NCBI RefSeq assembly: GCF_004803755.1
Contig: NZ_CP032311.1
Location: forward strand, 2,310,501-2,374,500
Direction: 5' to 3'
Length of the DNA: 64,000 nucleotides
Origin: Pseudomonas sp. DG56-2
Lineage (GTDB): Bacteria > Pseudomonadota > Gammaproteobacteria > Pseudomonadales > Pseudomonadaceae
In this document: piece by piece, positions 44,101-52,670 of the stretch
How the letters are laid out: each line of letters begins with the position of its first letter
How positions within the stretch are numbered: the stretch's first letter is position 1
Made by a program: the position numbers and the translations under genes
The notes under the pieces: generated by a model
Databases searched by the model: none
Seen by the model: only the letters and a program-made list of their open reading frames with translations
What the model was told of the DNA's origin: nothing

Positions 44101-44677
44101 TACCGGGCGCAACCTGACGCGTGACGAAGAGGCTGATCTGCTCAAGTACTCACGCTCGATCATCATCAAGGGCGCACGTTCTCCAGAACGCCTGCTCGAT
44201 GAAGTGACACTGTTCCTGCACAAAGTCGAATCGACACTGTCCCATGAACGGCAACGCATGTTGAAGACCGCGCGCAGCCGCGACAAGGTCTTCGAAGGGC
44301 GCAAATTGCTGTTGGTGGACGATGATGTGCGCAACATTTTTGCTTTGACCAGTGCGCTTGAGCATAAGGGGGCGATCGTCGAAATCGCCCGCAACGGACG
44401 CGAAGCTATCGAGCAACTGGAGCTAAACAGCGATATCGATCTGGTACTGATGGATGTGATGATGCCAGAGATGGATGGCTACGAAGCGACCCGTTTGATC
44501 CGTCAGCAGCCGCGCTGGCGCAAGCTGCCGATTATCGCCGTGACTGCCAAGGCCATGAAAGATGATCAGCATCGATGCCTGGAAGCCGGTGCCAATGATT
44601 ATTTGGCCAAGCCGATCGATCTGGATCGCCTGTTCTCGTTGATTCGTGTATGGCTGCCACAACTGGAGCGAATTTGA
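41177..44677 (+). CDS. CHASE3-GAF hybrid sensor histidine kinase with three receiver domains
   Basis: A 1166-residue inner-membrane kinase. Order: TM about 22-45, periplasmic CHASE3-like sensor, TM about 185-205, GAF about 255-395, a long coiled coil about 395-490 rich in Glu/Gln, HisKA with His503 in SHELRTP, ATPase about 605-720, then three receivers with phospho-acceptors Asp824, Asp946 and Asp1093. No SD precedes this ATG, so the start is uncertain by a few codons. It is first in an overlapping operon with cheR, cheB and a second kinase. Confidence 0.9.
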   Translation: MIPPASIDQQSFRKLLSRNIGLPLGVGLLSAVVFVVVISYLLSAIQWLQHSDRVINNTNETVKLSIDMETGMRGFLITGDEQFLAPYELAKPQVLSALKDLQQLVKDNPQQVDRLGRLIGLQQEWNAFGSEMIDLRRNAGDYSQPIRSGRGKRITDEMRQEFDSFIDMEQQLRAARSDQVSTVTVVAISVYLVFIILLSALLAFLGRRDLMALSSSYTSNLQAQQRATQRLEQQAWMRTGQTKLAEQVLGQLTLPMLGNNILRFFANYVGCVVAALYVRDEHGGLRRVAGYGLSGEQQAREQVVGSHEGLLAQAVNQGQLLRLDEVPDDYFKVSSGLGEGLPRSVVLVPASNDGQVNGVVELGFLRTLTDRDIELFELVADNLGTSIESARYRQRLQEVLAETQQLNEELQVQQEELKTANEELEEQSRVLKESQAHLETQQAELEQTNEQLAERTDALAEQRDALNRKNGELNQAQAELQTRAEALQRSSKYKSEFLANMSHELRTPLNSSLILAKLLAENPQENLSEDQVKFAESIYSAGNDLLNLINDILDIAKVEAGKLEVRPETTHVTRLTEGLQAMFEPLAKDKQLSFSVVVEPEVPATLYTDRQRLEQILKNLLSNAVKFTDAGQVSLNVGWQADMGVVFSVRDSGIGIAADQQQSIFEAFHQADGTTNRRYGGTGLGLSISRDLAELLGGQITVASDLGKGSVFSLILPLRYEPGVIQAPAAIINPPVAVAAQPVPAPQAALDAVVVPRSTLAFADDRELAPFSNRCILVVEDEPNFARILFDLAHELGYSCLVAQAADEGYELAAGFIPDAILLDMRLPDHSGLTVLQRLKEQASTRHIPVHIISVEDRVEAAMHMGAVGYAVKPASREELKAVFARLEDKLTQKLKHILLVEDDDLQRESIARLIGDDDIEITAVGMAQEALDLLRENIYDCMIIDLKLPDMLGNELLKRMSDEDIRSFPPVIVYTGRNLTRDEEADLLKYSRSIIIKGARSPERLLDEVTLFLHKVESTLSHERQRMLKTARSRDKVFEGRKLLLVDDDVRNIFALTSALEHKGAIVEIARNGREAIEQLELNSDIDLVLMDVMMPEMDGYEATRLIRQQPRWRKLPIIAVTAKAMKDDQHRCLEAGANDYLAKPIDLDRLFSLIRVWLPQLERI

Positions 44678-45495
44678 GCATCGAACGTAATACCGACATA
44701 GAAATACGGCTGTTGATCGAGGCGATCTACCTCAAGTACAGCTATGACTTTCGCGATTACTCCGGCGCTTCGATCAAGCGCCGGATCCAGCATGCGTTGC
44801 GCCAGTTTGACTGCAAGACGGTATCCGCGCTGCAGGAGCGGGTACTGCATGACCCTGGCATGTTCATGCAGCTGCTGCAGTTTCTCACCATTCCAGTCAG
44901 CGAGATGTTTCGCGACCCGGAACACTTTCTGGCCCTGCGCCAGGAGGTGGTACCGCTACTGCGTACCTGGCCTTCGCTGAAAATCTGGATCGCGGGCTGC
45001 AGCACGGGCGAGGAAGTCTACTCAATGGCCATTCTGCTGCGTGAGGAAGGCCTGCTCGACCGCACCATCATCTACGCCACCGATATCAACCCCAGCTCCC
45101 TGGAGAAAGCCAAGCAGGGTATCTATTCGGTGCAGAACATGCGCGAGTATGCCCAGAACTATCGCAAGGCCGGAGGCCGTCGGGACTTCAGCGATTACTA
45201 CACCTGCGCCTATGGCAACGCCATTGTCGACAGCAGCCTGCGTGACAACGTGACCTTTGCCGACCATAGCCTTGCTACCGACAGCGTTTTTTCCGAAACC
45301 CAGTTGGTTTCCTGCCGTAACGTACTGATTTATTTCAATAAGACGCTGCAGGACCGAGCATTCGGGCTATTTCATGAGTCGCTTTGTCATCGCGGCTTCC
45401 TGGTATTGGGCAGTAAGGAAACCTTGGACTTTTCCTCCTACGCTGATCAGTTCCAGGCCTTTGTTAAACCAGAACGGATCTACCGCAAGTCATGA
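44674..45495 (+). CDS. CheR-type protein-glutamate methyltransferase
   Basis: A 273-residue SAM-dependent methyltransferase with the CheR N-terminal helical domain (YDFRDYSGASIKRRIQHAL) and SAM motif IWIAGCSTGEEVYSMAILL. LVSCRNVLIYFNKTLQ is the conserved C-terminal segment. The start is taken as TTG at 44674, overlapping the kinase TGA with GGAG just upstream; an ATG at 44650 is the alternative. No chemoreceptor is encoded nearby, so its methyl acceptor is unknown. Confidence 0.87.
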   Translation: MSIERNTDIEIRLLIEAIYLKYSYDFRDYSGASIKRRIQHALRQFDCKTVSALQERVLHDPGMFMQLLQFLTIPVSEMFRDPEHFLALRQEVVPLLRTWPSLKIWIAGCSTGEEVYSMAILLREEGLLDRTIIYATDINPSSLEKAKQGIYSVQNMREYAQNYRKAGGRRDFSDYYTCAYGNAIVDSSLRDNVTFADHSLATDSVFSETQLVSCRNVLIYFNKTLQDRAFGLFHESLCHRGFLVLGSKETLDFSSYADQFQAFVKPERIYRKS

Positions 45496-46067
45496 AAGAC
45501 ATACAGGCGATTGTCGTCGGTGCCTCGGCCGGAGGTGTCAGTGCCTTGTTGAGTCTGTTCCATGCCTTGCCGAAGGATTTTTCCATCCCGATTGTGTGCG
45601 TGCTGCACCTGCCGGATGACCGTCACAGCCAGTTGGCGCAGGTGTTCAAGCGCAGGCTCGGGCGCGAGGTGTGCGAGGCCCAGGATAAACAGACAATAGC
45701 CGCGGGCACGATTTACTTTGCCGGTCCCGGTTATCACCTGTCGTTGGAGCAGGACCTCAGCTTTTCCTTGAGTCAGGAAGAACGGGTGCACTTTTCCCGG
45801 CCTTCAATCGATATTTTGTTTGAGTCGGCTGCTGATGCCTATGGGCCGACGTTGGTGGGCGTGTTGCTGACGGGGGCCAATGAAGACGGCGCCCGTGGTC
45901 TTGCATACATCAAGCAGTTGGGCGGCTACACCTTTGTCCAGGATCCGAGCGAAGCTCATGTTGCGACAATGCCCGAAGCGGCATTGGCTTTGCACCGACC
46001 TGACTACACACTGCCGTTGAGCGGCATCGGGCAATTGCTCGCCAAGTTGGAACCCCCCAAATGCTAA
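45492..46067 (+). CDS. CheB-type protein-glutamate methylesterase (catalytic domain only)
   Basis: A 191-residue methylesterase without a receiver domain. The catalytic triad is visible: Ser12 in GASAGG, His39 in CVLHLPDD and Asp about 133 in TGANEDGARG. The C-terminal ATMPEAALA is typical of CheB. It overlaps cheR by ATGA and the next kinase by 7 bases. It probably reverses methylation set by the adjacent CheR. Confidence 0.9.
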   Translation: MKDIQAIVVGASAGGVSALLSLFHALPKDFSIPIVCVLHLPDDRHSQLAQVFKRRLGREVCEAQDKQTIAAGTIYFAGPGYHLSLEQDLSFSLSQEERVHFSRPSIDILFESAADAYGPTLVGVLLTGANEDGARGLAYIKQLGGYTFVQDPSEAHVATMPEAALALHRPDYTLPLSGIGQLLAKLEPPKC

Positions 46068-47245
46068 GCCACATCCAAGCCAAACTGCTGATTGTCGATG
46101 ACCTGCCAGAAAACCTGCTGGCACTGGATGCGCTGGTCAAGGGCGACGACCGGGATGTCTACCAGGCCCAGTCTGCTGACCAGGCGCTTTCATTGTTGCT
46201 TGAGCACGAGTTCGCCCTGGCCATTCTCGATGTGCAGATGCCGGGGATGAATGGATTCGAGCTGGCCGAGTTGATGCGCGGTACAGAGAAAACCAAGAAC
46301 ATCCCCATCGTTTTTGTCAGCGCTGCTGGGCGTGAAATGAACTATGCCTTCAAGGGCTACGAAAGCGGAGCAGTGGACTTTCTGCACAAGCCACTGGATA
46401 ACCAGGCGGTGAAAAGCAAGGTGGCAGTGTTCGTCGATCTGTTCCGCCAGCGCAAGGCGCTGGGCCAGCAGTTGGAGGCTATCGAGCGCAGCCGTGCAGA
46501 GCAGGAGCAATTGCTGACGCAACTGCAAGCGGCACGCACGGAGCTGGAACACGCCGTGCGCATGCGCGACGACTTCATGTCGATTGTGTCCCACGAGTTG
46601 CGCACCCCACTGAACGGTCTGATTCTGGAAACCCAACTGCGCAAGCTGCATTTGGCGCGCGACAATGCCGACGCTTTTGCCCTGGACAAGATGCGCGCGA
46701 TGGTCGATCGCGATGAGCGTCAGATCAACAGCTTGATCCGCTTGATCGAAGATATGCTCGATGTGTCCCGGATTCGCACTGGCAAACTGTCCATCCGGCC
46801 CAGCCAATTTGACCTTACGCGCCTGGTCGGTGGCTTGATCGAGAACTTTGCCGCTCAGGCCGCAGCAGCGCAATCAACCATAGAACTGAAAATCGATGCG
46901 CCGCTAGTCGGAGTCTGGGATGAGTTTCGCATTGAGCAGGTGATTGCCAATCTGTTGACCAACGCCCTGCGCTACGGCGCCAAGCATCCTGTCACTGTGC
47001 GCGCCTTCGAGCAGCAACAGTGGGCGTGCATCGAGGTGAGCGACCAGGGCATCGGGATCAGTGAGGAAAACCAGCAGCGGATTTTCCAGCAGTTCGAGCG
47101 TGTTGACTCAAATCAGGGCAGTGCGGGCTTGGGTTTGGGTTTGTACATTTCCGAGCAGATTGTGCTGGCTCATGGCGGCCGCCTCGAGGTACGAAGCGCC
47201 GAGGGGCAGGGGGCGACTTTTACGCTGCGCCTGCCGCTGGCCTGA
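46061..47245 (+). CDS. Response regulator-histidine kinase hybrid (REC-HisKA-HATPase)
   Basis: A 394-residue cytoplasmic protein with an N-terminal receiver (Asp57 in AILDVQMPGMNG), a coiled-coil linker, HisKA with His178 in VSHELRTPLNG, and an ATPase with DQGIGIS and GLGLGLYIS motifs. It is the last gene of the operon; the receiver may take phosphate from the upstream hybrid kinase. There is no membrane segment. Confidence 0.92.
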   Translation: MLSHIQAKLLIVDDLPENLLALDALVKGDDRDVYQAQSADQALSLLLEHEFALAILDVQMPGMNGFELAELMRGTEKTKNIPIVFVSAAGREMNYAFKGYESGAVDFLHKPLDNQAVKSKVAVFVDLFRQRKALGQQLEAIERSRAEQEQLLTQLQAARTELEHAVRMRDDFMSIVSHELRTPLNGLILETQLRKLHLARDNADAFALDKMRAMVDRDERQINSLIRLIEDMLDVSRIRTGKLSIRPSQFDLTRLVGGLIENFAAQAAAAQSTIELKIDAPLVGVWDEFRIEQVIANLLTNALRYGAKHPVTVRAFEQQQWACIEVSDQGIGISEENQQRIFQQFERVDSNQGSAGLGLGLYISEQIVLAHGGRLEVRSAEGQGATFTLRLPLA

Positions 47246-47387
47246 ACGCGGCGCAGCGTTTGACGTCAACGCTTTACCTCAGGCGCGCGCAGACGGTTCC
47301 GACGAGATCTGCTGCGCCTAGCTGATATTCCCGCTGCCTGTGAAGGCGTGTGATGACTTCCCGGTATTCATCACAGGGAGTATTCAC

Positions 47388-48935
47388 ATGCCTATTAGTG
47401 CGGCAAAGGAAAGCACTGTTCTGTGTCTACGCGTAGGCGTATTTTTTGACGGCACGGGTAATAATCTGCACAACAGCGAGCTGGTAGCAGCCTGCATGGG
47501 GCCTGATAGCAATTTGGCAAGCGCGCCGCTTGCGTTACGCGAGCACTGCGCAAAATATGGCTACGATGGTCGCGGGAGTGTACCGACCGACAGCTATGGC
47601 ACTGCTAAAACCAATATCGCCAAGTTGTATGAACTGTATCGGGACCAGGCCGCTGAGCAGGTGAAAGACAGTCAGACAACCGCGAGCCTGAAGGTGTACG
47701 TCGAGGGAATCGGCACACAGGCGGGTGAGAAGGACTCGAGCCTGAGCATGATGACCGGGCGCTACGGCTCTGGTGTGATTGCCCGAGCGCAACAGGCGCC
47801 GGCCGCGGTCATTGAGCAAGTAAGGCGCTGGTCGGCCAGTAACCCCGGGGCAAGCGCTCAACGCATCGAATTCGACATCTTCGGTTTCAGCCGTGGAGCA
47901 GCAGCGGCTCGGCATTTTGCCAATGACTTGGGTAAAGGCGCCGGCAGTGCGTTGGCGCAGCTCTGGCCGAGGTCAGAGGCGTTGCTGCCAGAGAATTTCG
48001 ACTGGCAGTCGACACAATTCCTGGCAATCAATTTCATCGGTTTGTACGACTCTGTCGCAGCGATCATCTCGGTACTGGAAGGTAATCTCAGCCCAGCCAA
48101 TGCTCAATACTCTGGCGTCGAAATGAAGCTCAGGCCGACTGCTGCCCGAAAGATCGTGCAACTGGTGGCACGGGACGAACAGCGCAAAAACTTTCCGTTG
48201 ACCCAGACAGACAACGATATCGTGGTGCCAGGCGCGCACTCCGATGTTGGCGGCGGTTATTTACCTGAAGCTTTGGAGACCGTGGTACTGACGCGGCCTA
48301 TCAGCAGCACCGAGCCTGCCAGCCTGGAAAATGGAAAAAGTCAGGCCTGCAAGAAGGCCCAGCTTTGTCTGGAACGTGATCAGCACACCTGGCAGTCGCT
48401 GAATCTACAGTTGGAGGTCTGTACTCAGGTGGACGCATTGCAACCTGCCAAACGTGATACACCTGCCGAGAAACGTGTGATTGCGTTTGTGCAAGGCAAG
48501 CGCCGAGTGGCTGGTGATCTGGCACTGATTTACCTGCGAATCATGCACAGGCTGAGTGTTGATCAGAATGTGCCGTTCGAAGCACTGGACGAGCAGCGCA
48601 TGGCATTGCCACCCGCATTGCAGGTAATCGCCGACAAGCTGATGCAGCACGCGCAGGGGCAGCAGGCGACTTCTCCGTTGAATGAATGTGAAGAAGCGCT
48701 GTTGCGCAAACGCTACATACATCTGTCCAGCCATTGGGGCACGCAAGGTGCAGCGCGTGAGGCCATTGATGCGTTTACCTCAACCGCCCCCATGAAAATG
48801 GCCAGCGCAGCATCTATCCCAATGAGTAGACACTCAAACCATCGACGTGAGGCTTTCACCGCGCAGCGTACGCTCGATCCCACCCAACACCATGCTTTCC
48901 ATCAGCGCCAGCCCTTGGGCCTGGGGCAGCTGTGA
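47388..48935 (+). CDS. DUF2235 Tle-type phospholipase-like protein
   Basis: A 515-residue alpha/beta hydrolase of the type VI lipase effector (Tle1-like) family. Motifs: VGVFFDGTGNN near residue 17, the GXSXG elbow GFSRG with Ser168, and PGAHSDVGGGY with an Asp. There is no signal peptide. No VgrG, PAAR or immunity gene is adjacent. The last about 34 codons run antisense into tetR, and the basic His/Gln-rich tail looks non-native. The RBS is GGGAG. Confidence 0.82.
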   Translation: MPISAAKESTVLCLRVGVFFDGTGNNLHNSELVAACMGPDSNLASAPLALREHCAKYGYDGRGSVPTDSYGTAKTNIAKLYELYRDQAAEQVKDSQTTASLKVYVEGIGTQAGEKDSSLSMMTGRYGSGVIARAQQAPAAVIEQVRRWSASNPGASAQRIEFDIFGFSRGAAAARHFANDLGKGAGSALAQLWPRSEALLPENFDWQSTQFLAINFIGLYDSVAAIISVLEGNLSPANAQYSGVEMKLRPTAARKIVQLVARDEQRKNFPLTQTDNDIVVPGAHSDVGGGYLPEALETVVLTRPISSTEPASLENGKSQACKKAQLCLERDQHTWQSLNLQLEVCTQVDALQPAKRDTPAEKRVIAFVQGKRRVAGDLALIYLRIMHRLSVDQNVPFEALDEQRMALPPALQVIADKLMQHAQGQQATSPLNECEEALLRKRYIHLSSHWGTQGAAREAIDAFTSTAPMKMASAASIPMSRHSNHRREAFTAQRTLDPTQHHAFHQRQPLGLGQL

Positions 48936-49427
48936 AGCCTGCAACCAACTGGGTACGCTGTTGAGCAGATTGGCAATGACATGGGCCGTTGCCACCAGCG
49001 CCTGGCCACCCAAGGTAGCCTTGGGCACGATCATGCGCAGCAGAGCCGTTTCATACTGTTGGCGCAGTTGACCGATGCGCGCCTGCTGATCCGGGCTCAG
49101 GCAGCATTGGTCGCGTTCAGCGAGGCGAAACTGCAAGGGGCGCTCGGCGTGTAGCGCCCAGTGTGCAGCGATTACTTCAGAGAGCGTCTGCTGATGAGCA
49201 CGACGCCCCTTTTTGAGGGTCGCAAGCAATTCCTCATACAGCTCTTCGATCAGATCGTAGAGCAGGTCCTGCTTGCTGGGGAAGTGGTGGTACAGCGACC
49301 CCGCCGTCAAGCCCAGGTGGCTGGCCAGTTCGCGCATGCTCACCTGGCCAAAACCCTTCTCGGCGAACAGCGCCAGAGCCCGGTCACGCCGCTCTTCGAA
49401 ATTCGTACAACGCAAAGCGGCGTCCAT
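48834..49427 (-). CDS. TetR/AcrR-family regulator
   Basis: A 197-residue repressor-type protein. The N-terminal HTH is RALALFAEKGFGQVSMRELASHLG, followed by AGSLYHHFPSKQDLL; the C-terminal ligand domain is unassigned. It is the third gene of the unit thiolase-hbd-tetR, 11 bases after the hbd stop, so it probably senses an acyl-CoA or related signal and controls that unit. Its 3' end overlaps the lipase gene on the other strand by 102 bases. Confidence 0.88.
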   Translation of the reverse strand: MDAALRCTNFEERRDRALALFAEKGFGQVSMRELASHLGLTAGSLYHHFPSKQDLLYDLIEELYEELLATLKKGRRAHQQTLSEVIAAHWALHAERPLQFRLAERDQCCLSPDQQARIGQLRQQYETALLRMIVPKATLGGQALVATAHVIANLLNSVPSWLQASQLPQAQGLALMESMVLGGIERTLRGESLTSMV

Positions 49428-49438
49428 CGACTTGCTCC

Positions 49439-50287
49439 TCAGTAGGTGAAGAAACCACGACCGCTCTTGCGCCCCAGGTAGCCGGCGGCAACCATTTCCT
49501 TGAGCAGGGGTGCAGGGCGGTATTTGCTGTCGCTATAGCCTTCGTGAAAGGCCTCGAGAATGGCCAGCAGGGTGTCCAGGCCGATCAGATCCGCCAGGGC
49601 CAGTGGGCCAATTGGCTGGTTGCAGCCAAGGCGCATGCCGATGTCGATGTCTTCGGCACTGGCCAGGCCTTCCTGCAGCACGAAGATCGCCTCATTGATC
49701 ATCGGCACCAGGATACGGTTGACCACGAAGCCTGGACGGTTGCCGGCGCTGATAGGCGTCTTGCCGACCCGCTCGGTCAGGGCCATGGCCGTGGCGTGGG
49801 TGGCATCGTTGGTTTGCAGGCCGCGAATAATCTCGACCAAGGCCATCATCGGCACCGGGTTGAAGAAATGCACACCGATAAAGCGCTCGGGATGGCTGAC
49901 CGCCGCGCCCAACTGAGTGATCGACAGCGACGACGTGTTGGTTGCAATCACGCACTCACTGCTGACGCTAGTGGCAATCTGCTGGAGAATGCGCACTTTC
50001 AGTTCGAGGTTCTCGGTGGCCGCCTCGATCACCATTTGTGCCTGCTGCAACTGGGTGTAGTCGGTGCTGGTGCGGATCCGCGCGACAGCCGCCTCGGCGA
50101 GGTCGGCGGCCAGAACCTGCTTGCTGACCTGACGCTCCAGGTTTTTACGCAAGGTGGCCAGGCCGCGCTCCAGCGCGGCGTCGGAAACATCGATCAAGGT
50201 AACCTGGTAACCGGCCACTGCACAGACTTGGGCAATGCCATTGCCCATGGTGCCAGCGCCGATCACCGCAATATGTTCAATACTCAC
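49439..50287 (-). CDS. hbd: 3-hydroxybutyryl-CoA dehydrogenase
   Basis: A 282-residue NAD-dependent dehydrogenase of short-chain 3-hydroxyacyl-CoA. The Rossmann motif is IAVIGAGTMGNGIAQV, the catalytic region is GVHFFNPVPMMALVEII, and the C-terminal dimer domain is complete. The start is GTG at 50287, with AGGAG 8 bases upstream; the open frame extends further but overlaps the thiolase gene. It lies 16 bases after the thiolase, forming a beta-oxidation-like pair for C4-C5 acids or alcohols. Confidence 0.93.
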   Translation of the reverse strand: MSIEHIAVIGAGTMGNGIAQVCAVAGYQVTLIDVSDAALERGLATLRKNLERQVSKQVLAADLAEAAVARIRTSTDYTQLQQAQMVIEAATENLELKVRILQQIATSVSSECVIATNTSSLSITQLGAAVSHPERFIGVHFFNPVPMMALVEIIRGLQTNDATHATAMALTERVGKTPISAGNRPGFVVNRILVPMINEAIFVLQEGLASAEDIDIGMRLGCNQPIGPLALADLIGLDTLLAILEAFHEGYSDSKYRPAPLLKEMVAAGYLGRKSGRGFFTY

Positions 50288-50303
50288 GTTCAGAGCTCCT
50301 TGT

Positions 50304-51488
50304 TCAGACGCGCTCGAAGACCACGGCGATGCCTTGGCCGCCTCCGATGCACATGGTTGCCAGTGCATAGCGGCCTTCGATGCGTTGCAGTTCGTGGATG
50401 GCCTTGGTCGCGATGATTGCGCCGGTAGCACCTACTGGGTGGCCCAGGGAAATGCCGGAACCGTTGGGGTTGACCTTCTCGGGATCAAAGCCCAGCTCTG
50501 CCGCCACGGCGCAGGCTTGGGCAGCAAAGGCTTCGTTGGATTCGATCACGTCCAGGTCGGCGATTTGCAGGCCGGCTTTTTCCAGGGCCTTGCGCGTGGC
50601 TGGGACCGGGCCAAGGCCCATCAGCTCAGGTTCTACGCCAGCGTGGGCATAGCTGACCAGGCGGGCGAGGGGCTTGAGGCCGTGGCGTTTGACGAAGTCG
50701 CCAGTGGCCAGGACCAGGGCGCCGGCGCCGTCGTTCAGGCCGCTGGCGTTGCCGGCGGTGACCGTGCCGTCCTTCTTGAAGGCTGCCTTCATGCCGGCCA
50801 GCTGTTCAGCGGTGACTTCGCCGCGCACGTGCTCGTCGATTTCAAAACGCACGGTGCCTTTACGGCCAGGAATGTCGATAGGCACGATCTGGCTGTCGAA
50901 ACGGCCTTCGGCAATGGCGCGGGCGGCGCGTTGCTGGCTGACCAATGCCAGGTCGTCCTGCATCTGGCGGGTGATGCCGTTACGCTCGGCAACGTTTTCG
51001 GCAGTGATGCCCATATGGAAACCGGCGAAAGGATCGTGGAGAACACCGAGCATGTAGTCCACGCCCTTCAGATCACCCATGCGCGCACCCCAGCGAGCTT
51101 GTGGCAGCAGGTAAGGGCCACGGCTCATGGATTCGGCACCGGCAGCCACCACCGCCTCGGCGTCACCGAGCAGCAGGCTTTGGGCAGCCGATACAATGGC
51201 CTGCAGACCCGAACCACACAGGCGGTTGACGTTGAAGGCCGGGGTTTCCTTGGGAATGCCGGCATTCATCGCCGCAACGCGGGCCAGATAGGCATCGCGT
51301 GCCTCGGTTGGAATCACCGTACCCATTACCACGTGGCCGATTTGCTCAGGTGCCACACCGGCGCGCTCGATGGCCGCGCGAGTTACGCTGCTGGCCAGGT
51401 CAGCCAGGGGAAGGTCCTTGAGGGAACCGCCAAAACTGCCAATGGCTGAACGAACGGCGCTGACTACGTAGATTTCCGGGGTGTTCAT
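50304..51488 (-). CDS. Acetyl-CoA acetyltransferase / beta-ketothiolase
   Basis: A 394-residue thiolase. The acyl-accepting Cys is in NRLCGSGLQAIVSAA, with GHPVGATGA (His) and CIGGGQGIA (second Cys) at the C-terminus. It is first gene of thiolase-hbd-tetR and divergent from an AraC regulator, an arrangement like the bktB region of P. putida. RBS GGAG. It may act in degradation of short-chain acids or of branched substrates. Confidence 0.93.
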   Translation of the reverse strand: MNTPEIYVVSAVRSAIGSFGGSLKDLPLADLASSVTRAAIERAGVAPEQIGHVVMGTVIPTEARDAYLARVAAMNAGIPKETPAFNVNRLCGSGLQAIVSAAQSLLLGDAEAVVAAGAESMSRGPYLLPQARWGARMGDLKGVDYMLGVLHDPFAGFHMGITAENVAERNGITRQMQDDLALVSQQRAARAIAEGRFDSQIVPIDIPGRKGTVRFEIDEHVRGEVTAEQLAGMKAAFKKDGTVTAGNASGLNDGAGALVLATGDFVKRHGLKPLARLVSYAHAGVEPELMGLGPVPATRKALEKAGLQIADLDVIESNEAFAAQACAVAAELGFDPEKVNPNGSGISLGHPVGATGAIIATKAIHELQRIEGRYALATMCIGGGQGIAVVFERV

Positions 51489-51656
51489 GATCGACTCCAG
51501 TATGCGAATACATGGCGGGACGGTGGCAGGCTCTGACAGAATGCACATCACGCCAGGTTCAGGTTGCCATTGAGTCTAGGCAAAGCCTTTCACCGGGCCT
51601 ATGCCATAACTGTTCACTGAAACTGGTATTTTTTGCCATACCTTGCGGAATCCGCC

Positions 51657-52670
51657 ATGCGGGAAAACGATACAGTCGCGGTTTACTTCGTCCATAGCAT
51701 GTTGCACGCCCTGCGCGACCAACCGCAGCGCGCGTCAGCTTTGCTGCGCGAGGCCGGCATCGATCCGGGCGTGCTCGAGGTCGCCGGTGCGCGCGTTTCG
51801 GCCACGGCTTTCACCCGGCTCTGGCTGATTCTGATCCAGGCCCTGGACGATGAGTTCTTCAGCCTCGATAGCCATGGCATGCCGATGGGCAGTTTCGCCC
51901 TGATCTGTCGCGGCCTGATCCAGGAGCCCAACCTGGAAAAGGCCCTGCGTCAGTGCCTGGTGTACTTCGGTCTGTTTTTGCGCGATGTGAGCGCGAGCCT
52001 GTCGATCAAGGGCGGGCGGGCGGTAATAAGCCTACAGTCACGCATCGAAGACCCATCGACTCGGGTGTATGCCGAGGAAACCTTCTTCGCCCTGGTAATC
52101 AGCTTGATGTGCTGGTTGGGCGGACAACGCCTGGTCATCGACCGCACTGCGCTGACGGATAAAAGGCCGTCCCAGGACGACGATCTGTTGCTTTGGGGCC
52201 CCAATCTGCAATTGGGGGCAGGGGTAAGTGAAATCGAGTTTGCCGCTGACTACCTGCGTTTGCCGGTCATTCAGGACCTGGCCGGGCTCAAGACGTTTTT
52301 ACGCAGTGCGCCACAATGGCTGGTAATTCGCTATCGCAACCAGAATGGTCAGGTGGCTCAGGTCTACCGTTACTTGCGCGAGCGCGATCAGGGGCAGTGG
52401 CCCACCCTGGTGGCCATGGCCAAACGCCAGGGGCTGAGTGCCAGCAGCTTCCGCCGGCAGTTGGAACGCGAGGGGCGTTCGTTCCAGCAGATAAAGGATG
52501 AAGTACGTCGGGCAATGGCCTTTGAGTGCTTGCGTGAAACCGATATGAGCATTGCCGAAATAGCCGTACGCACCGGGTTCCAGGAGCCCAGTGCGTTTCA
52601 TCGTGCGTTCAAGAAGTGGACCGGTGAAAGTCCCGGGAGCTATCGCTTACGCATGGCGGTCAGGGGTTAG
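51657..52670 (+). CDS. AraC-family regulator (Arabinose_bd-type N-terminus)
   Basis: A 337-residue activator. The N-terminal domain resembles the OruR/ArgR-type ligand domain (LICRGLIQEPNLEKALRQCLVYFGLF). The C-terminal double HTH is about 235-335 (KRQGLSASSFRRQLEREGRSFQQIKDEVR; SIAEIAVRTGFQEPSAFHRAFKKWTGESPGSYR). It is divergent from the thiolase-hbd unit and is its likely activator. Its end overlaps the convergent dapA-like gene by 24 bases. Confidence 0.9.
   Translation: MRENDTVAVYFVHSMLHALRDQPQRASALLREAGIDPGVLEVAGARVSATAFTRLWLILIQALDDEFFSLDSHGMPMGSFALICRGLIQEPNLEKALRQCLVYFGLFLRDVSASLSIKGGRAVISLQSRIEDPSTRVYAEETFFALVISLMCWLGGQRLVIDRTALTDKRPSQDDDLLLWGPNLQLGAGVSEIEFAADYLRLPVIQDLAGLKTFLRSAPQWLVIRYRNQNGQVAQVYRYLRERDQGQWPTLVAMAKRQGLSASSFRRQLEREGRSFQQIKDEVRRAMAFECLRETDMSIAEIAVRTGFQEPSAFHRAFKKWTGESPGSYRLRMAVRG

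Noticed and set aside
48834..48935. Tail of the lipase as a genuine functional domain
   Set aside because: This stretch is the complement of the conserved C-terminal codons of tetR, and its sequence looks like antisense translation.
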